Notes: a model not told the origin generated them from the sequence alone. A stretch of 33,166 bases of DNA from Ruminococcus sp. UBA3665 (GCA_002373165.1 DFJS01000094.1:290-33455), one strand, 5' to 3'; counted from the stretch's first letter, positions 1 to 8,655 are shown. Numbers and translations: made by a program.

Positions 1-53
1 GACTCCGCCCTCTCACGGCGGCAACACCAGTTCGAGTCTGGTACGGGTCACCA
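1..53 (+). tRNA. tRNA-Glu (anticodon CTC), 3' portion
   Basis: The window opens inside a tRNA. The anticodon stem CCGCC/GGCGG closes a 7-base loop CTCTCAC, giving anticodon CTC. A T-arm ACCAG/CTGGT with TTCGAGT loop follows, then the 3' acceptor strand ACGGGTC, discriminator A and an encoded CCA. The 5' acceptor strand and D-arm lie outside the window. It ends about 30 bases before the 5S rRNA. Confidence 0.88.
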
Positions 54-82
54 CAGATGCGTTTTGCACTGTGATAAGTTTT

Positions 83-211
<129 letters not shown>

Positions 212-287
212 GCTTCCTTAGCTCAGTCGGTAGAGCATTCGGCTGTTAACCGAACGGTCGTTGGTTCGAGTCCAACAGGGAGCGCCA
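212..287 (+). tRNA. tRNA-Asn (anticodon GTT)
   Basis: A complete 76-base cloverleaf: acceptor GCTTCCT pairs with AGGGAGC, the D-arm is AGCTCAGTCGGTAGAGC, the anticodon loop CTGTTAA gives anticodon GTT, the T-arm is GTTGG/CCAAC with TTCGAGT, and CCA is encoded. It abuts the 5S rRNA and is followed directly by an intrinsic terminator, so tRNA-Glu, 5S and tRNA-Asn look like one transcript. Confidence 0.95.
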
Positions 288-290
288 TAA

Positions 291-322
291 ATCCCGAAAG
301 TGAATTGCTTTCGGGATTTTTT
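291..322 (+). terminator. Intrinsic terminator of the tRNA-5S-tRNA cluster
   Basis: A perfect 10-bp stem (ATCCCGAAAG / CTTTCGGGAT) with a 7-base loop is followed by TTTTT. It lies 3 bases after tRNA-Asn. Confidence 0.92.
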
Positions 323-348
323 ATGTGATTTTGATGGGAAGAAGCTCA

Positions 349-978
349 ATGACGGATATTAATAAAACTTTAAAAATTTATAGTGAAGATGAGCGGCATG
401 ATATTGCAATTTTAACAGTGACACTTGCATCCAGGCTGCATCGGGATGGCTTCTTTGCTGTTGCAAAAGAAAGCGAAGGCACTGTTGTGGTTTTGGACGG
501 CGAAAAGAAATATGCTTTTTTGCTTAGCAAAACTGAAACCAAAATATCTGAAATGAATGAGAAATATGTACTTCCTGCTTGCAGAGGCATAAGTTATCTG
601 GAAGGTGTCATACATTCTGTTGTATTCCGGTCAAGCGAAGTGCGGATTAAAGAAGCCGCAGTGAGTTATGTCAATAAGGCGGGAGTCAAATCTTATTTAT
701 CCGGTTATCAAATGCTGGTTACTGCAATTTGTTTTTGCGTAAAAGATCCGCATCTGGTAACTGCCTGCATGAAACGGCTGTACCCTAAAATTGCAGAGAT
801 TTATCAGACTTCTGTCAGCAGTGTGGAACGTGATATCCGCCATGCGCTGGAATCGGCATATCGTCTGGATGATAAAAAAATGAATCAGATGTTTTGTTAT
901 CCCGTTGCCAAGCCTACTTGTTCTGAATTTATTGCTTTTGTATCTAATAAAATTTGCGAGGAACGCCGTATATTTTGA
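349..978 (+). CDS. Spo0A C-terminal-domain DNA-binding protein without a receiver domain
   Basis: This 209-residue protein has a clear Spo0A C-terminal effector domain from about residue 105 to the end. It shows the family pattern GY...A, KRLYPKIA, SSVERDIRHALESA and the closing KPTCSEFIA, matching the recognition-helix and sigma-contact regions of Spo0A. The first 100 residues do not show the acidic pocket, phospho-Asp or Lys of a response-regulator receiver, so control by a phosphorelay is not apparent. The ATG at 349 has GGGAAG 7 bases upstream; an in-frame ATG at 325 would overlap the preceding terminator and lacks a site. The gene stands alone between two terminators and no clear promoter was identified, so it may depend on read-through from the RNA cluster. 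The regulator assignment rests on family resemblance; its targets are unknown. Confidence 0.85.
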   Translation: MTDINKTLKIYSEDERHDIAILTVTLASRLHRDGFFAVAKESEGTVVVLDGEKKYAFLLSKTETKISEMNEKYVLPACRGISYLEGVIHSVVFRSSEVRIKEAAVSYVNKAGVKSYLSGYQMLVTAICFCVKDPHLVTACMKRLYPKIAEIYQTSVSSVERDIRHALESAYRLDDKKMNQMFCYPVAKPTCSEFIAFVSNKICEERRIF

Positions 979-1014
979 AAATTCAGTAAAACAGGAATAG
1001 ATTTTTCATAAAAA

Positions 1015-1043
1015 CTGTCAGATTTTGCTCTGACAGCTTTTTT
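1015..1043 (+). terminator. Intrinsic terminator of the Spo0A-like gene
   Basis: An 8-bp stem (CTGTCAGA / TCTGACAG) with a TTTTGC loop is followed by C and six T. Confidence 0.9.
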
Positions 1044-1077
1044 GTTTCTCGGAAAAATACAAATTTTACAAAAAAGA

Positions 1078-1106
1078 TTGAAATTATTCTGTAAATATGT
1101 TATAAT
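1078..1106 (+). promoter_or_regulatory. Sigma-A-type promoter of the binding protein / GGDEF operon
   Basis: TTGAAA (1078-1083), a 17-base spacer and TATAAT (1101-1106). The start codon at 1144 is preceded by AGAGG. Confidence 0.85.
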
Positions 1107-1143
1107 ATACAGGTATTAAAACGGATGGAAAAGAGGTTCTGCC

Positions 1144-2184
1144 ATGAAAAAGAAATTGATTGCAGTGCTCTGCTGTTTTCTGTTTGGTCTGTGCTCCTGT
1201 TCAGAAAATGCGCCGCCGGTACAGGAGGAAAACGCCGAACGCGGTCAGGAATTTGAACCGCTGACCGAAATTAAAAAAGAACAGAAAAATATTTATCTTG
1301 TCGTGAAAGCTCTGAATAACAGCTATTGGGATGTTGTCATTGACGGTGCCAGGTCTGCCGGAGAAGCATTCGGCTGCAATATCTGGTACGGCGGTACGTA
1401 TTCCGAAACAGACTGGCAGTATCAGGCGGATTTGCTGGACCAATGTATGCAGAATCATGCAGATGCTGTTCTGATCTCTCCCGACGATTCTGTCATGCTC
1501 GCCCCTAAAATTACACAAACTTATTCTGAGGGAATTCCCGTAATCCTGATTGATACAATTGCCAATACGGACAGCTATGACCTGTGCTATATGACAGATA
1601 ATCTGATTGCCGGCAGAAATGCCGCCTCTGAAATGCTCCGGCTGATACAGCAGCGGGATTTTCAGGACAGCGATGATGTCAATATCGGTATTATGGTCGG
1701 TTCTGTCGCTTCGCAGACAATCAACGAACGCCTGGCAGGCTTTTTCCAGTTCTGGACACAGAATGCTCCCGAAAACTGGAAAATTATCCCGGATATTATC
1801 TCTTATGACGGAAATACAGGGCTTGCAGAAGACCTCGCCAGCGAAATGCTCCAAAATCATCCCGAAATTACAGGCGTGTACGGTACCAATAACGGCCCTA
1901 CTGCCGGATTTGCCAAAACACTCAAAGCACAGAACCGGACTGATATTTCTATTGTCGGGTTTGATTATTCTGAATCTATTGCCGAATTGATTAATTCCCC
2001 GGACTTCAGCGCGGCAACCATGCTGCAAAAACAGTTTGATATGAGTTATGAAGGAGTCCGGGCGGCACTGTCCCTGATTGACGGGGAAGAAAATGAAATT
2101 AAATTTGTCGATACCGGCGTTGTGACCGTAAACCGGCAGACACTCTCTTCTCCGGAAGTGCAGGAAGTGCTGACACGTAATTGA
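1144..2184 (+). CDS. Sugar-binding-type (Peripla_BP_4) lipoprotein
   Basis: This 346-residue protein starts with a lipoprotein signal (KKK, a hydrophobic stretch, then L-C-S-C with Cys19 as the lipidated residue). After a short acidic linker it has a ribose/galactose-type periplasmic-binding fold: NNSYWDVVIDGAR near residue 60, ADAVLISPDD, GIPVILIDT, DNLIAGRNAA, and ITGVYGTNNGPTAGFAKTL with IVGFDYSE in the second lobe. It should sit on the outer face of the membrane and bind a small sugar-like ligand. No ABC permease or ATPase is adjacent. Instead it lies 12 bases upstream of a membrane diguanylate cyclase, and the cyclase ribosome site (GAGGAG) overlaps this gene's stop codon. A role as ligand-presenting subunit of the cyclase is inferred. 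The ligand cannot be read from the sequence. Confidence 0.85.
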   Translation: MKKKLIAVLCCFLFGLCSCSENAPPVQEENAERGQEFEPLTEIKKEQKNIYLVVKALNNSYWDVVIDGARSAGEAFGCNIWYGGTYSETDWQYQADLLDQCMQNHADAVLISPDDSVMLAPKITQTYSEGIPVILIDTIANTDSYDLCYMTDNLIAGRNAASEMLRLIQQRDFQDSDDVNIGIMVGSVASQTINERLAGFFQFWTQNAPENWKIIPDIISYDGNTGLAEDLASEMLQNHPEITGVYGTNNGPTAGFAKTLKAQNRTDISIVGFDYSESIAELINSPDFSAATMLQKQFDMSYEGVRAALSLIDGEENEIKFVDTGVVTVNRQTLSSPEVQEVLTRN

Positions 2185-2196
2185 GGAGCCTGAAAA

Positions 2197-3720
2197 ATGA
2201 ATCGTACTGCTAAAGAGAAAAAAGAATTATCCTACATGAAAAACGGTACCTCGTTTTATATTATCATTACCATTTTTCTGATGATATTTTCATTTGCTGC
2301 TTCGCTTCTGATTGCCGCATTTAACAAATTAATTACCAGCCACGACAAAAGGCTCTCGGAAGAGCTGTGCAGCCTGATTTCTGAAAAAATGAACAACTCT
2401 ATCCGGTATATGACCGATTCGGCACAGAATGTTGCTTCTGTGCTGTCGGCACAGAATTTTTCCTCGCCGGCGGAAATTTATGAAAGTCTTGCCGCCGAAC
2501 AAAGCGGAAGCTATGTCAGTATCGGCTTTATCGATGCGGAACAGAAAATTTATGCATCGGAACAGGAACTGAAAGAGTTTGAAAAATGGGATCTGCTCCA
2601 CGTTGCCGCACTGGCCGACCCCGTAGCTATTTCGGCACCGTACCGTTCCGGAACAACAGGTCAGCCCGTCTTTACAATGTTCAGCAATTTTCAGTACGGC
2701 AGCGGACAGAAAGGCTGGCTGTTTGTTACCTATCCTCTGCGGGAAATACAGAACATTGCCTCGTCAGAAGCTCTGAAAGAAGAAATAGAAATCTGGCTGA
2801 TGAATGCAGAATCGGCTAATATTATCCAGTGTGCAGGCCCTAATGAATATTCCATCGGCAGCTGGGCAAATGCTTATCTTGCCATGCGTGATATCAATCC
2901 GGATGATAAGTCTGCCTACGATCAGTGGCGCGGCCGTATGCTCCGGGGAGAAGCCTCCGCTACTTTGACGTACCGCATAGGCAAGGTGAATTATACCCAG
3001 GTCTATTCCGATATTACGTATATGCCGGGCTGGTTTGTCGTTGTCCGACTTCCCGGCAGTGCACTGACCGCTACCATGAGTACGTTCCGGAATCAGGTTC
3101 TGATTTTTATTGCTGTGCTGCTGACGGTTACTGTATTGATGGTCATCATTATGTATAGGCGCAATGTCCGTGAAAATACCATGCTGAAACAGCTCTCCAT
3201 TCACGATCCGCTGACTTCTGTCATGAACAGAAGAGCGTTCGATTTTGCCGCAGAACAAAGACTCGGCCGCCCTTCCAGAAAAGAAGCCTGTCTGCTGTTT
3301 TTCGATGTGGATTACTTCAAGCAGGTTAACGACAGATTCGGCCATGAAGCCGGAGACAGAATTCTGATTGCTTTTTCTGCGGCACTGAAAAAACAGTTTG
3401 AAGACCTGGGCATGATTTCCCGTTACGGCGGAGATGAGTTCGTCGTCCTTCTGGATACGGCCTCTAAAATACAGATTACGGCTCTTCTGGATGCCCTGAC
3501 AAAAGAAGTGCATCAAATCCGCCCGACGGACAATGAAGAAAAAAATCAGGGCTTTATGCTGAGTTTCAGTGCCGGGGCTGCCTGTTTCCCGGAAGATGCC
3601 GAAACGCTCGGCGAACTGGAACAGTGCGCCGATGCCGCTCTTTATATCGTCAAAGAACGCGGCAGAAACGGCTACGAATGGTATCAAAAATCAGACAAAA
3701 CAGAACAGCAGACTTCATAA
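2197..3720 (+). CDS. Membrane diguanylate cyclase with extracytoplasmic sensor domain
   Basis: The 507-residue protein has a first membrane segment near residues 20-43, an outside domain of about 250 residues resembling a double-Cache sensor, a second membrane segment near 299-318 (IFIAVLLTVTVLMVIIMY), and a C-terminal GGDEF domain from about 328. That domain shows HDPLTSVMNRRAF, LLFFDVDYFKQVNDRFGHEAGD and the catalytic RYGGDEF, so it should make cyclic di-GMP. The product-inhibition RxxD motif five residues before GGDEF is absent (EDLG in that place), which suggests weak feedback control. It is translationally close-coupled to the upstream binding lipoprotein. No EAL or HD-GYP phosphodiesterase lies in the window. 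The activity call is strong; the partner relationship is inferred. Confidence 0.9.
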   Translation: MNRTAKEKKELSYMKNGTSFYIIITIFLMIFSFAASLLIAAFNKLITSHDKRLSEELCSLISEKMNNSIRYMTDSAQNVASVLSAQNFSSPAEIYESLAAEQSGSYVSIGFIDAEQKIYASEQELKEFEKWDLLHVAALADPVAISAPYRSGTTGQPVFTMFSNFQYGSGQKGWLFVTYPLREIQNIASSEALKEEIEIWLMNAESANIIQCAGPNEYSIGSWANAYLAMRDINPDDKSAYDQWRGRMLRGEASATLTYRIGKVNYTQVYSDITYMPGWFVVVRLPGSALTATMSTFRNQVLIFIAVLLTVTVLMVIIMYRRNVRENTMLKQLSIHDPLTSVMNRRAFDFAAEQRLGRPSRKEACLLFFDVDYFKQVNDRFGHEAGDRILIAFSAALKKQFEDLGMISRYGGDEFVVLLDTASKIQITALLDALTKEVHQIRPTDNEEKNQGFMLSFSAGAACFPEDAETLGELEQCADAALYIVKERGRNGYEWYQKSDKTEQQTS

Positions 3721-3721
3721 T

Positions 3722-3753
3722 AAAAAAATCCGTCCCGGTTGTCCGGGACGGAT
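3722..3753 (-). terminator. Intrinsic terminator of the DUF262 operon
   Basis: A perfect 11-bp stem (ATCCGTCCCGG / CCGGGACGGAT, loop TTGT at 3739-3742) followed on the minus strand by seven T. It lies just past the stop codon at 3783. The plus-strand side lacks a clean T-run, but the hairpin may also help end the GGDEF transcript. Confidence 0.88.
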
Positions 3754-3782
3754 AAAATAATCAATATCCGATAATAGTAACG

Positions 3783-6353
3783 TCAGAGCTGCGAATATAT
3801 CGCGCTGTGCAGTGCAGAGGAATTGCTTTGTGAAGGGTTAAAGGGAATCTTATTCTGATTGGCAAAGAAAATGTGAATCTCGCGGGTACCATACTTTTCA
3901 CATGATTGCAGGGAAATATTGCAGTTGTTCTGTGTATTGAATGTGTTCAGGATACCTTGCAGCTCGCTTTGCAGTTTTTTAAAATCACCGTAAATGACGA
4001 TATCTTCAAGGTCAGTCTCATTGAAATTCGTTGAATTATTAAGGCTTTTTCCGATCTCTGTACACAGTTTTTGAATGATATTGGACTGTGCACCGAAGGT
4101 GCTGCTGTCAATCTCCCACTCAAAAGCGTCCTCATCCTGCTGAATGCCTGCAAAGCTGCACAGATGGAATTTCTTGTTATTCAGATGCAGCTGCCATTCT
4201 TTCTTATTAGACAAATCGAATGCATATTGATAAGAAACAATTACAAGCATATTTCTGCTTGTCTTGGATGCTGAATTCACTGGATCAACACGGATTTCCG
4301 GTAAGGACTTGCGCAGATTTACACAGCAGTGGTTAATTGCCTTGTATCCTTTCCGTTCAAAATCCAGACGCAGTACATAGTCAAAGAAATTTCTTTCGTT
4401 ATACAGATACATTCCGTTCGAATCCTTGCTTACCTTATTATACAGCAAGCTGTCGTAATCGCGGTCCAGTACATAATACAGCCAGTCGGAATGTTTCAGA
4501 TTTTTTTTGATGTCATTAAGGTAGTCCTGAAGATCAATTGGATTGCCTTTATACAGTGTATCATACAATGCCTTGACCTTCTTAAGCTCCTTTATCTTCT
4601 CGTCTTCCGGTGCATTCTTATTCCAGAGCAGCACTTCTGTATGCCAATAGGTCTGCGCTCCCTTGGAGGCAAGCTGATAGCTGCCTCCCTGACTGTTCAG
4701 TGACTGGATGTAGTAGGCCTTTTTCCACATCATATTCGCATTCTGCGGGCTGCACTGTTCATCCGCTTTGGCATACATCTCAAATGCATTCCACCGTTCA
4801 TCCGCTTTGGCATACATCTCAAATGCATTCCACCAGTTCCCCGTTCCTGACCAGTACCCACTGATATACAGAAGATAGCGGATCTTGTAGCCGTGTCTTT
4901 TTCCTGTTTGTTCAAGAAAATCGTATCTTGTCTGGTCTTCAACGCAGATTCCGGCTTTGATCTTTTCTTCCATAAGCGTTGCAAGCGAAATGACAGATTT
5001 GATTTCTTCCTGATTCACAATCACTGCGGGATCCATGGATGCAAGGAACTCAAGCAGATTTTCCAGTTTTTTATTCTGTGCAGCACCTTCGGCAATCGTT
5101 TCCACAAACCTGTACTGGCATTTCAGATAATTGTGATTCGCAAGAGTTTCACCTTCTGAAGCCACCACACCCATGTGCCTGCACAGGGTATCCCAATCCA
5201 TAGCACACGGCTTGAATTCGATACGGAAATCATACCAGAAGGCATGGAAGAAATCATATTTGCTATGATATGTTAGCTTCTCTGTGCAGTAGTCATAAAC
5301 GATTGTCTGGAGATTATCGTTATTATTACACTGTTCCATGACAAAGTCAATCAGCTCGAAGTAATACTTCGGAAAAGGCTTTTTCTCGCGTATGCTGCTC
5401 ATCAGGTCATAGATCGAGTTCTGTGTGGCAGTTTTGGGATCCTGAAGCATCTGGAGATCGTTGTAAAGACACAGCAGAAGGCCCTGGGTAATCTCGTCCA
5501 TATGCTTTATTTTTGCTTCAAGGGTCTTCGGATTCTTATTTTTTTCGACAAGATTCAGGAATATGTTGATATAGGTACTCTCATAATTTTGGACAAACTT
5601 CTTTGCAGCGGGGGCGGGATGACTGCAAATCAGTGCTTTGAGATTTTCAAAGTCATTGAGTTCCTTGCCTCTGGCATTCATGTTGATATAAGTAAGAGCT
5701 GCCCGGTTCTCAGCGGCAAAGAGTTCATCGCTTTTCTGATTCTGGCAGAAATACACAAATTGAAGCGGGCAGTTAGGGCTAAGAAAACTTTCTGTGAAGG
5801 AAACTGATTTGTCAGCAGCTTGTTTCTGAAATGTTTTCCAATATAGTTCTCTGACTTTGTTCAGAAAGGTCACGGCACCTGAAACTGTCGGGTCATAGCT
5901 CCACAGCGGCTTATACCAGCCGAAATTCTCCATTTCTGCTTTTTTGTTGACATAGTTTTCAAAATCTTCCTTGTGATTATCAAATTCTCTGAGTGTCGTG
6001 AAGAAGGCGGTGGATGACCGACGTATCTGATAATCAAAGGCTTTTACATTGCTGCGGAATTCGTCAATCTTTCCCTCTGCAACAGCACAGAACCAGCAGA
6101 TCAGATACAGACTGGTGAGGCGCTGCTGACCGTCTATGGGCAAAAATTCTTCGTCATTTTGGTTTTCGATTCCATAGATAAAGTTCAGATCCAGTTTTTC
6201 ATGATTCAGCAGACTCTGGAATACATCCTTGATGAGATCTTCCCGGATAATTGTGACATTCTCTTCCTCACGACCTTGCGCATAGTCTCTCTGAATCAGA
6301 GGTATTGTTACCTTGCGCTGCTTCATAAGTTCAGAAAACCGATCAATTCCCAT
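3783..6353 (-). CDS. DUF262 (GmrS/ParB-like) protein, large second subunit
   Basis: The 856-residue protein opens with a DUF262 domain: IPLIQRDYAQG at residues 17-27, then LPIDGQQRLTSL with DGQQR at 74-78, the ParB/Srx-like nucleotide site shared by GmrSD, BrxU and SspE. A second family motif, INMNARGKELNDFE, lies near residue 230. The remaining 600 residues are mostly helical and not recognised; no HNH or DUF1524 signature is visible in this half. The ATG at 6353 has GGAGGTG about 9 bases upstream and overlaps the end of the upstream DUF262 gene by 11 bases, so the two are co-translated. A perfect 39-bp in-frame tandem duplication repeats WNAFEMYAKADE near residues 507-532. By family a nucleotide-dependent restriction or defence factor is likely, but this long-tailed form is not one I can name. 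Confidence 0.85.
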   Translation of the reverse strand: MGIDRFSELMKQRKVTIPLIQRDYAQGREEENVTIIREDLIKDVFQSLLNHEKLDLNFIYGIENQNDEEFLPIDGQQRLTSLYLICWFCAVAEGKIDEFRSNVKAFDYQIRRSSTAFFTTLREFDNHKEDFENYVNKKAEMENFGWYKPLWSYDPTVSGAVTFLNKVRELYWKTFQKQAADKSVSFTESFLSPNCPLQFVYFCQNQKSDELFAAENRAALTYINMNARGKELNDFENLKALICSHPAPAAKKFVQNYESTYINIFLNLVEKNKNPKTLEAKIKHMDEITQGLLLCLYNDLQMLQDPKTATQNSIYDLMSSIREKKPFPKYYFELIDFVMEQCNNNDNLQTIVYDYCTEKLTYHSKYDFFHAFWYDFRIEFKPCAMDWDTLCRHMGVVASEGETLANHNYLKCQYRFVETIAEGAAQNKKLENLLEFLASMDPAVIVNQEEIKSVISLATLMEEKIKAGICVEDQTRYDFLEQTGKRHGYKIRYLLYISGYWSGTGNWWNAFEMYAKADERWNAFEMYAKADEQCSPQNANMMWKKAYYIQSLNSQGGSYQLASKGAQTYWHTEVLLWNKNAPEDEKIKELKKVKALYDTLYKGNPIDLQDYLNDIKKNLKHSDWLYYVLDRDYDSLLYNKVSKDSNGMYLYNERNFFDYVLRLDFERKGYKAINHCCVNLRKSLPEIRVDPVNSASKTSRNMLVIVSYQYAFDLSNKKEWQLHLNNKKFHLCSFAGIQQDEDAFEWEIDSSTFGAQSNIIQKLCTEIGKSLNNSTNFNETDLEDIVIYGDFKKLQSELQGILNTFNTQNNCNISLQSCEKYGTREIHIFFANQNKIPFNPSQSNSSALHSAIYSQL
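4757..4834 (-). repeat. Perfect 39-bp tandem duplication inside the large DUF262 gene
   Basis: Two identical copies, 4757-4795 and 4796-4834, each begin GTTCATCCGCTTTGGC on the plus strand. The unit is a multiple of three, so the frame is kept and the protein gains a second copy of WNAFEMYAKADE. Absence of any mismatch points to a recent event. Confidence 0.97.
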
Positions 6354-8655
6354 TTTTATTCACCTCCAAATATTGTTCAATATGGCAGATCAGCTGTTTC
6401 AAATAATTCAATCGGTGACACGGATACCAGTAATCTGCTGAAAATTCGTTCGTACAATACCATCCGGTGAACACATTGACCGCATTCATGGGAATAAATT
6501 TCCCTTTTTCTATATATTCTCTGATAGTTTTCTTTTTTTCCGGATAGGTTCCGTTTCCTACTCCTGTATTATCAGGCATTGACAGGATTGACATATTCCC
6601 CATCGAATTATCTTTTAGAAATTCCGATGCAGAAGCATACTCCGGCGACTCCTCGTGTTCGAGGACTGTATCTGTATCTGCTGATTCATAAAAAGCTTTT
6701 GAAGGTGCCAGAAGTGCATCTATTGTTTTGTCCCAGTCCGCAGGCTTCTGGGATTCCAGGTCAAGAACGTCCCGTATTTTTCGCAGATACTGTTCCTTGA
6801 CCGTCTTCAGCTGTTCGATTTGCTCCGGAGTAAGAATATCTTTATACTTGTATTCCAGATACTCCTTCCAGCCACAGCCATTTAAGTTTTTCAGGAAGTC
6901 CGTCTTAGCCTGCATGTTGTCTTTCAAGTCTTCACTGAAATTCGTGCCTCTTGCAAAAATATGCTCTTTAACCCAGCAGTCTGACTTTTTCTCATTCTTC
7001 TTTGTGAATTCATAAAAATCAAATCTCGACAGTGAACTGCCTGATTGTTCAAGGCTGTACAGGCTGTCCATCAACAGGAAGGACGTGATCAGATAATTGT
7101 CGGAGCTGTAAACCAGAGCACGGATCTTCTTTTCCAGTGAATCGCACTTTTCCTTTACCGCCTGCTGATTTGCAAACTTAGCAGAAAATACCGTGATGTG
7201 TGTGCTGTTCTCAAAGACATTACTTACCATTTCCTGAATCTTTTTGTTGAGTTCTTTTCTGATTTCAGTTTTGGGAGTGTGTTCAAGCAGATCAATCAGA
7301 TCAATGCACAGATCGACCTGTTCAAAATAACTCTTCGCTTCTTCCGAGCCTTTTTTGCTAACATACTTGTAATGGTAAGCTGTCATCAATTGCAGCAGGG
7401 CAATGCGGTGATAGATCTCAAATGGTTTGCCGCCGCTGAGATGTTGCAGAGAGTAGATCATATAAAACCATTCATACACATCGCAGATTTCATCCCACCA
7501 CTTCTTCATAATATCCGATTTATTATCTGGATGCTTCTCAAGATCATCCGTGATCCATTTCTCCAGTTTATTATAGATAAAACGATCCTTGTTTATGAAC
7601 TGATCACTGAATTGTGATTGATTGAATTTTGTCCCCATGATTTCTTTTTCTTTTTTATAAACAAACAAATCTATGACAGCATCAAAATGCGTGCTTTGGT
7701 GTATTTTTTCTAAGTGAGGGAAGAAATGCCAGAAATTCACATCGTGCAGCTGTCTTTCAATATCGTCCCAATGGGACCCGATATTGACCTGGCGCACTTT
7801 AATGGTCTCTTTTGATAAATCATTGCCATTCTCGCTGATATATTTTTCAGGATTCATAAACAATGCCTTGACCAGTTCCGACTTGGTAAGCCTGATATTT
7901 CTGGCGTTGAGATTCTCAAAGATCTTCTGCTCGTCGTTCTGGTCCGGTTCATACCAGATTACTGTTGTGGCTTTTGTAAACATCGTCCCAAACAAAGAAA
8001 GCTTTAGCGTTGAAAATACATCTAAAAACCGAAAATAATCAGAAAAAAACCGAAAATAATCAGAAGACTCTGCTGCCTTTTCTTGAAAGAAAAAGTAGCA
8101 ATCCAGATACACATTCAGTATAAACTGCTGATCAATGGATAATTTCTTTTCGGAAAATTTGCTTGCAATTTTTTCTTTTTCACTATCTTTAGAAATTTTA
8201 ATAACATCTGATATTTCTTGGCAAAAGTTTCCAATATTCAGATCACCGCGTTCGTAACCTATGTTAATCTCATAATTTGTAGTGCCCTGACTCAGTGCAT
8301 TCAAAGCATAAAAAAAGATTGCCAGAGTTGTAAGCCGCTGCTGACCATCAATGACATTATACTTGGTGTAAACAGTGCCATTCAGAATTACCTGTTCCTG
8401 TGTATCCTTCACCACCAGCGGCTGAATACAATATCCGGTATTCCGATGTACGTTTATATCTTCTTGATTGTGAACGAAATTATCAAAGTTCCTTTTAAAA
8501 TTGGCATATATATCGTTGATCAGCGTTCTTGACTGTTCTGTTGTCCAGCGATAACCTCTCTGATACAATGGGATAAAATAGTAATTTTTTGCTGTAATTA
8601 TCTCGTCGATTGTCTTGATGACGTTGTTGGTTGATGCCGGGCTCTGATTACTCAT
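6343..8655 (-). CDS. DUF262-DUF1524 (GmrSD-like) nuclease-type protein
   Basis: The 770-residue protein starts with DUF262: YYFIPLYQRGYRWT at residues 25-38 and NVIDGQQRLTTL with DGQQR at 103-107, then IFENLNARNIRLTKSELVKALF. The C-terminal part looks like a diverged DUF1524 His-Me/HNH-type nuclease: VKEHIF with His565, and much later SMGNMSILSMPDN with GTYPEKKKTI, which fits the family pattern GNL-x-LL...N...K. The fused order matches GmrSD-type modification-dependent restriction enzymes. I chose ATG 8655 because AGGAGG lies 8 bases upstream; an upstream TTG at 8661 is only 2 bases from that site. It is the first gene of a two-gene operon with its own promoter. A perfect 21-bp tandem repeat duplicates SDYFRF. 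Anti-phage function is inferred from the family. Confidence 0.87.
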   Translation of the reverse strand: MSNQSPASTNNVIKTIDEIITAKNYYFIPLYQRGYRWTTEQSRTLINDIYANFKRNFDNFVHNQEDINVHRNTGYCIQPLVVKDTQEQVILNGTVYTKYNVIDGQQRLTTLAIFFYALNALSQGTTNYEINIGYERGDLNIGNFCQEISDVIKISKDSEKEKIASKFSEKKLSIDQQFILNVYLDCYFFFQEKAAESSDYFRFFSDYFRFLDVFSTLKLSLFGTMFTKATTVIWYEPDQNDEQKIFENLNARNIRLTKSELVKALFMNPEKYISENGNDLSKETIKVRQVNIGSHWDDIERQLHDVNFWHFFPHLEKIHQSTHFDAVIDLFVYKKEKEIMGTKFNQSQFSDQFINKDRFIYNKLEKWITDDLEKHPDNKSDIMKKWWDEICDVYEWFYMIYSLQHLSGGKPFEIYHRIALLQLMTAYHYKYVSKKGSEEAKSYFEQVDLCIDLIDLLEHTPKTEIRKELNKKIQEMVSNVFENSTHITVFSAKFANQQAVKEKCDSLEKKIRALVYSSDNYLITSFLLMDSLYSLEQSGSSLSRFDFYEFTKKNEKKSDCWVKEHIFARGTNFSEDLKDNMQAKTDFLKNLNGCGWKEYLEYKYKDILTPEQIEQLKTVKEQYLRKIRDVLDLESQKPADWDKTIDALLAPSKAFYESADTDTVLEHEESPEYASASEFLKDNSMGNMSILSMPDNTGVGNGTYPEKKKTIREYIEKGKFIPMNAVNVFTGWYCTNEFSADYWYPCHRLNYLKQLICHIEQYLEVNKNGN
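8024..8065 (-). repeat. Perfect 21-bp tandem duplication inside the DUF262-DUF1524 gene
   Basis: Copies at 8024-8044 and 8045-8065 are identical (each carries AACCGAAAATAATCAGAA on the plus strand). The frame is kept and the protein reads SDYFRFFSDYFRFL. Confidence 0.95.

Noticed and set aside
1201..2028. Minus-strand open frame of 275 codons opposite the lipoprotein gene
   Set aside because: The plus-strand gene has a signal peptide, family motifs, promoter and ribosome site; the reverse frame has none and no family pattern.
2764..3687. Minus-strand open frame of 307 codons opposite the GGDEF gene
   Set aside because: It mirrors a clear GGDEF domain and lacks start signals.
4757..4834. Frameshift or pseudogene caused by the tandem duplication
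   Set aside because: The unit is 39 bases, so the frame stays open for all 856 codons.
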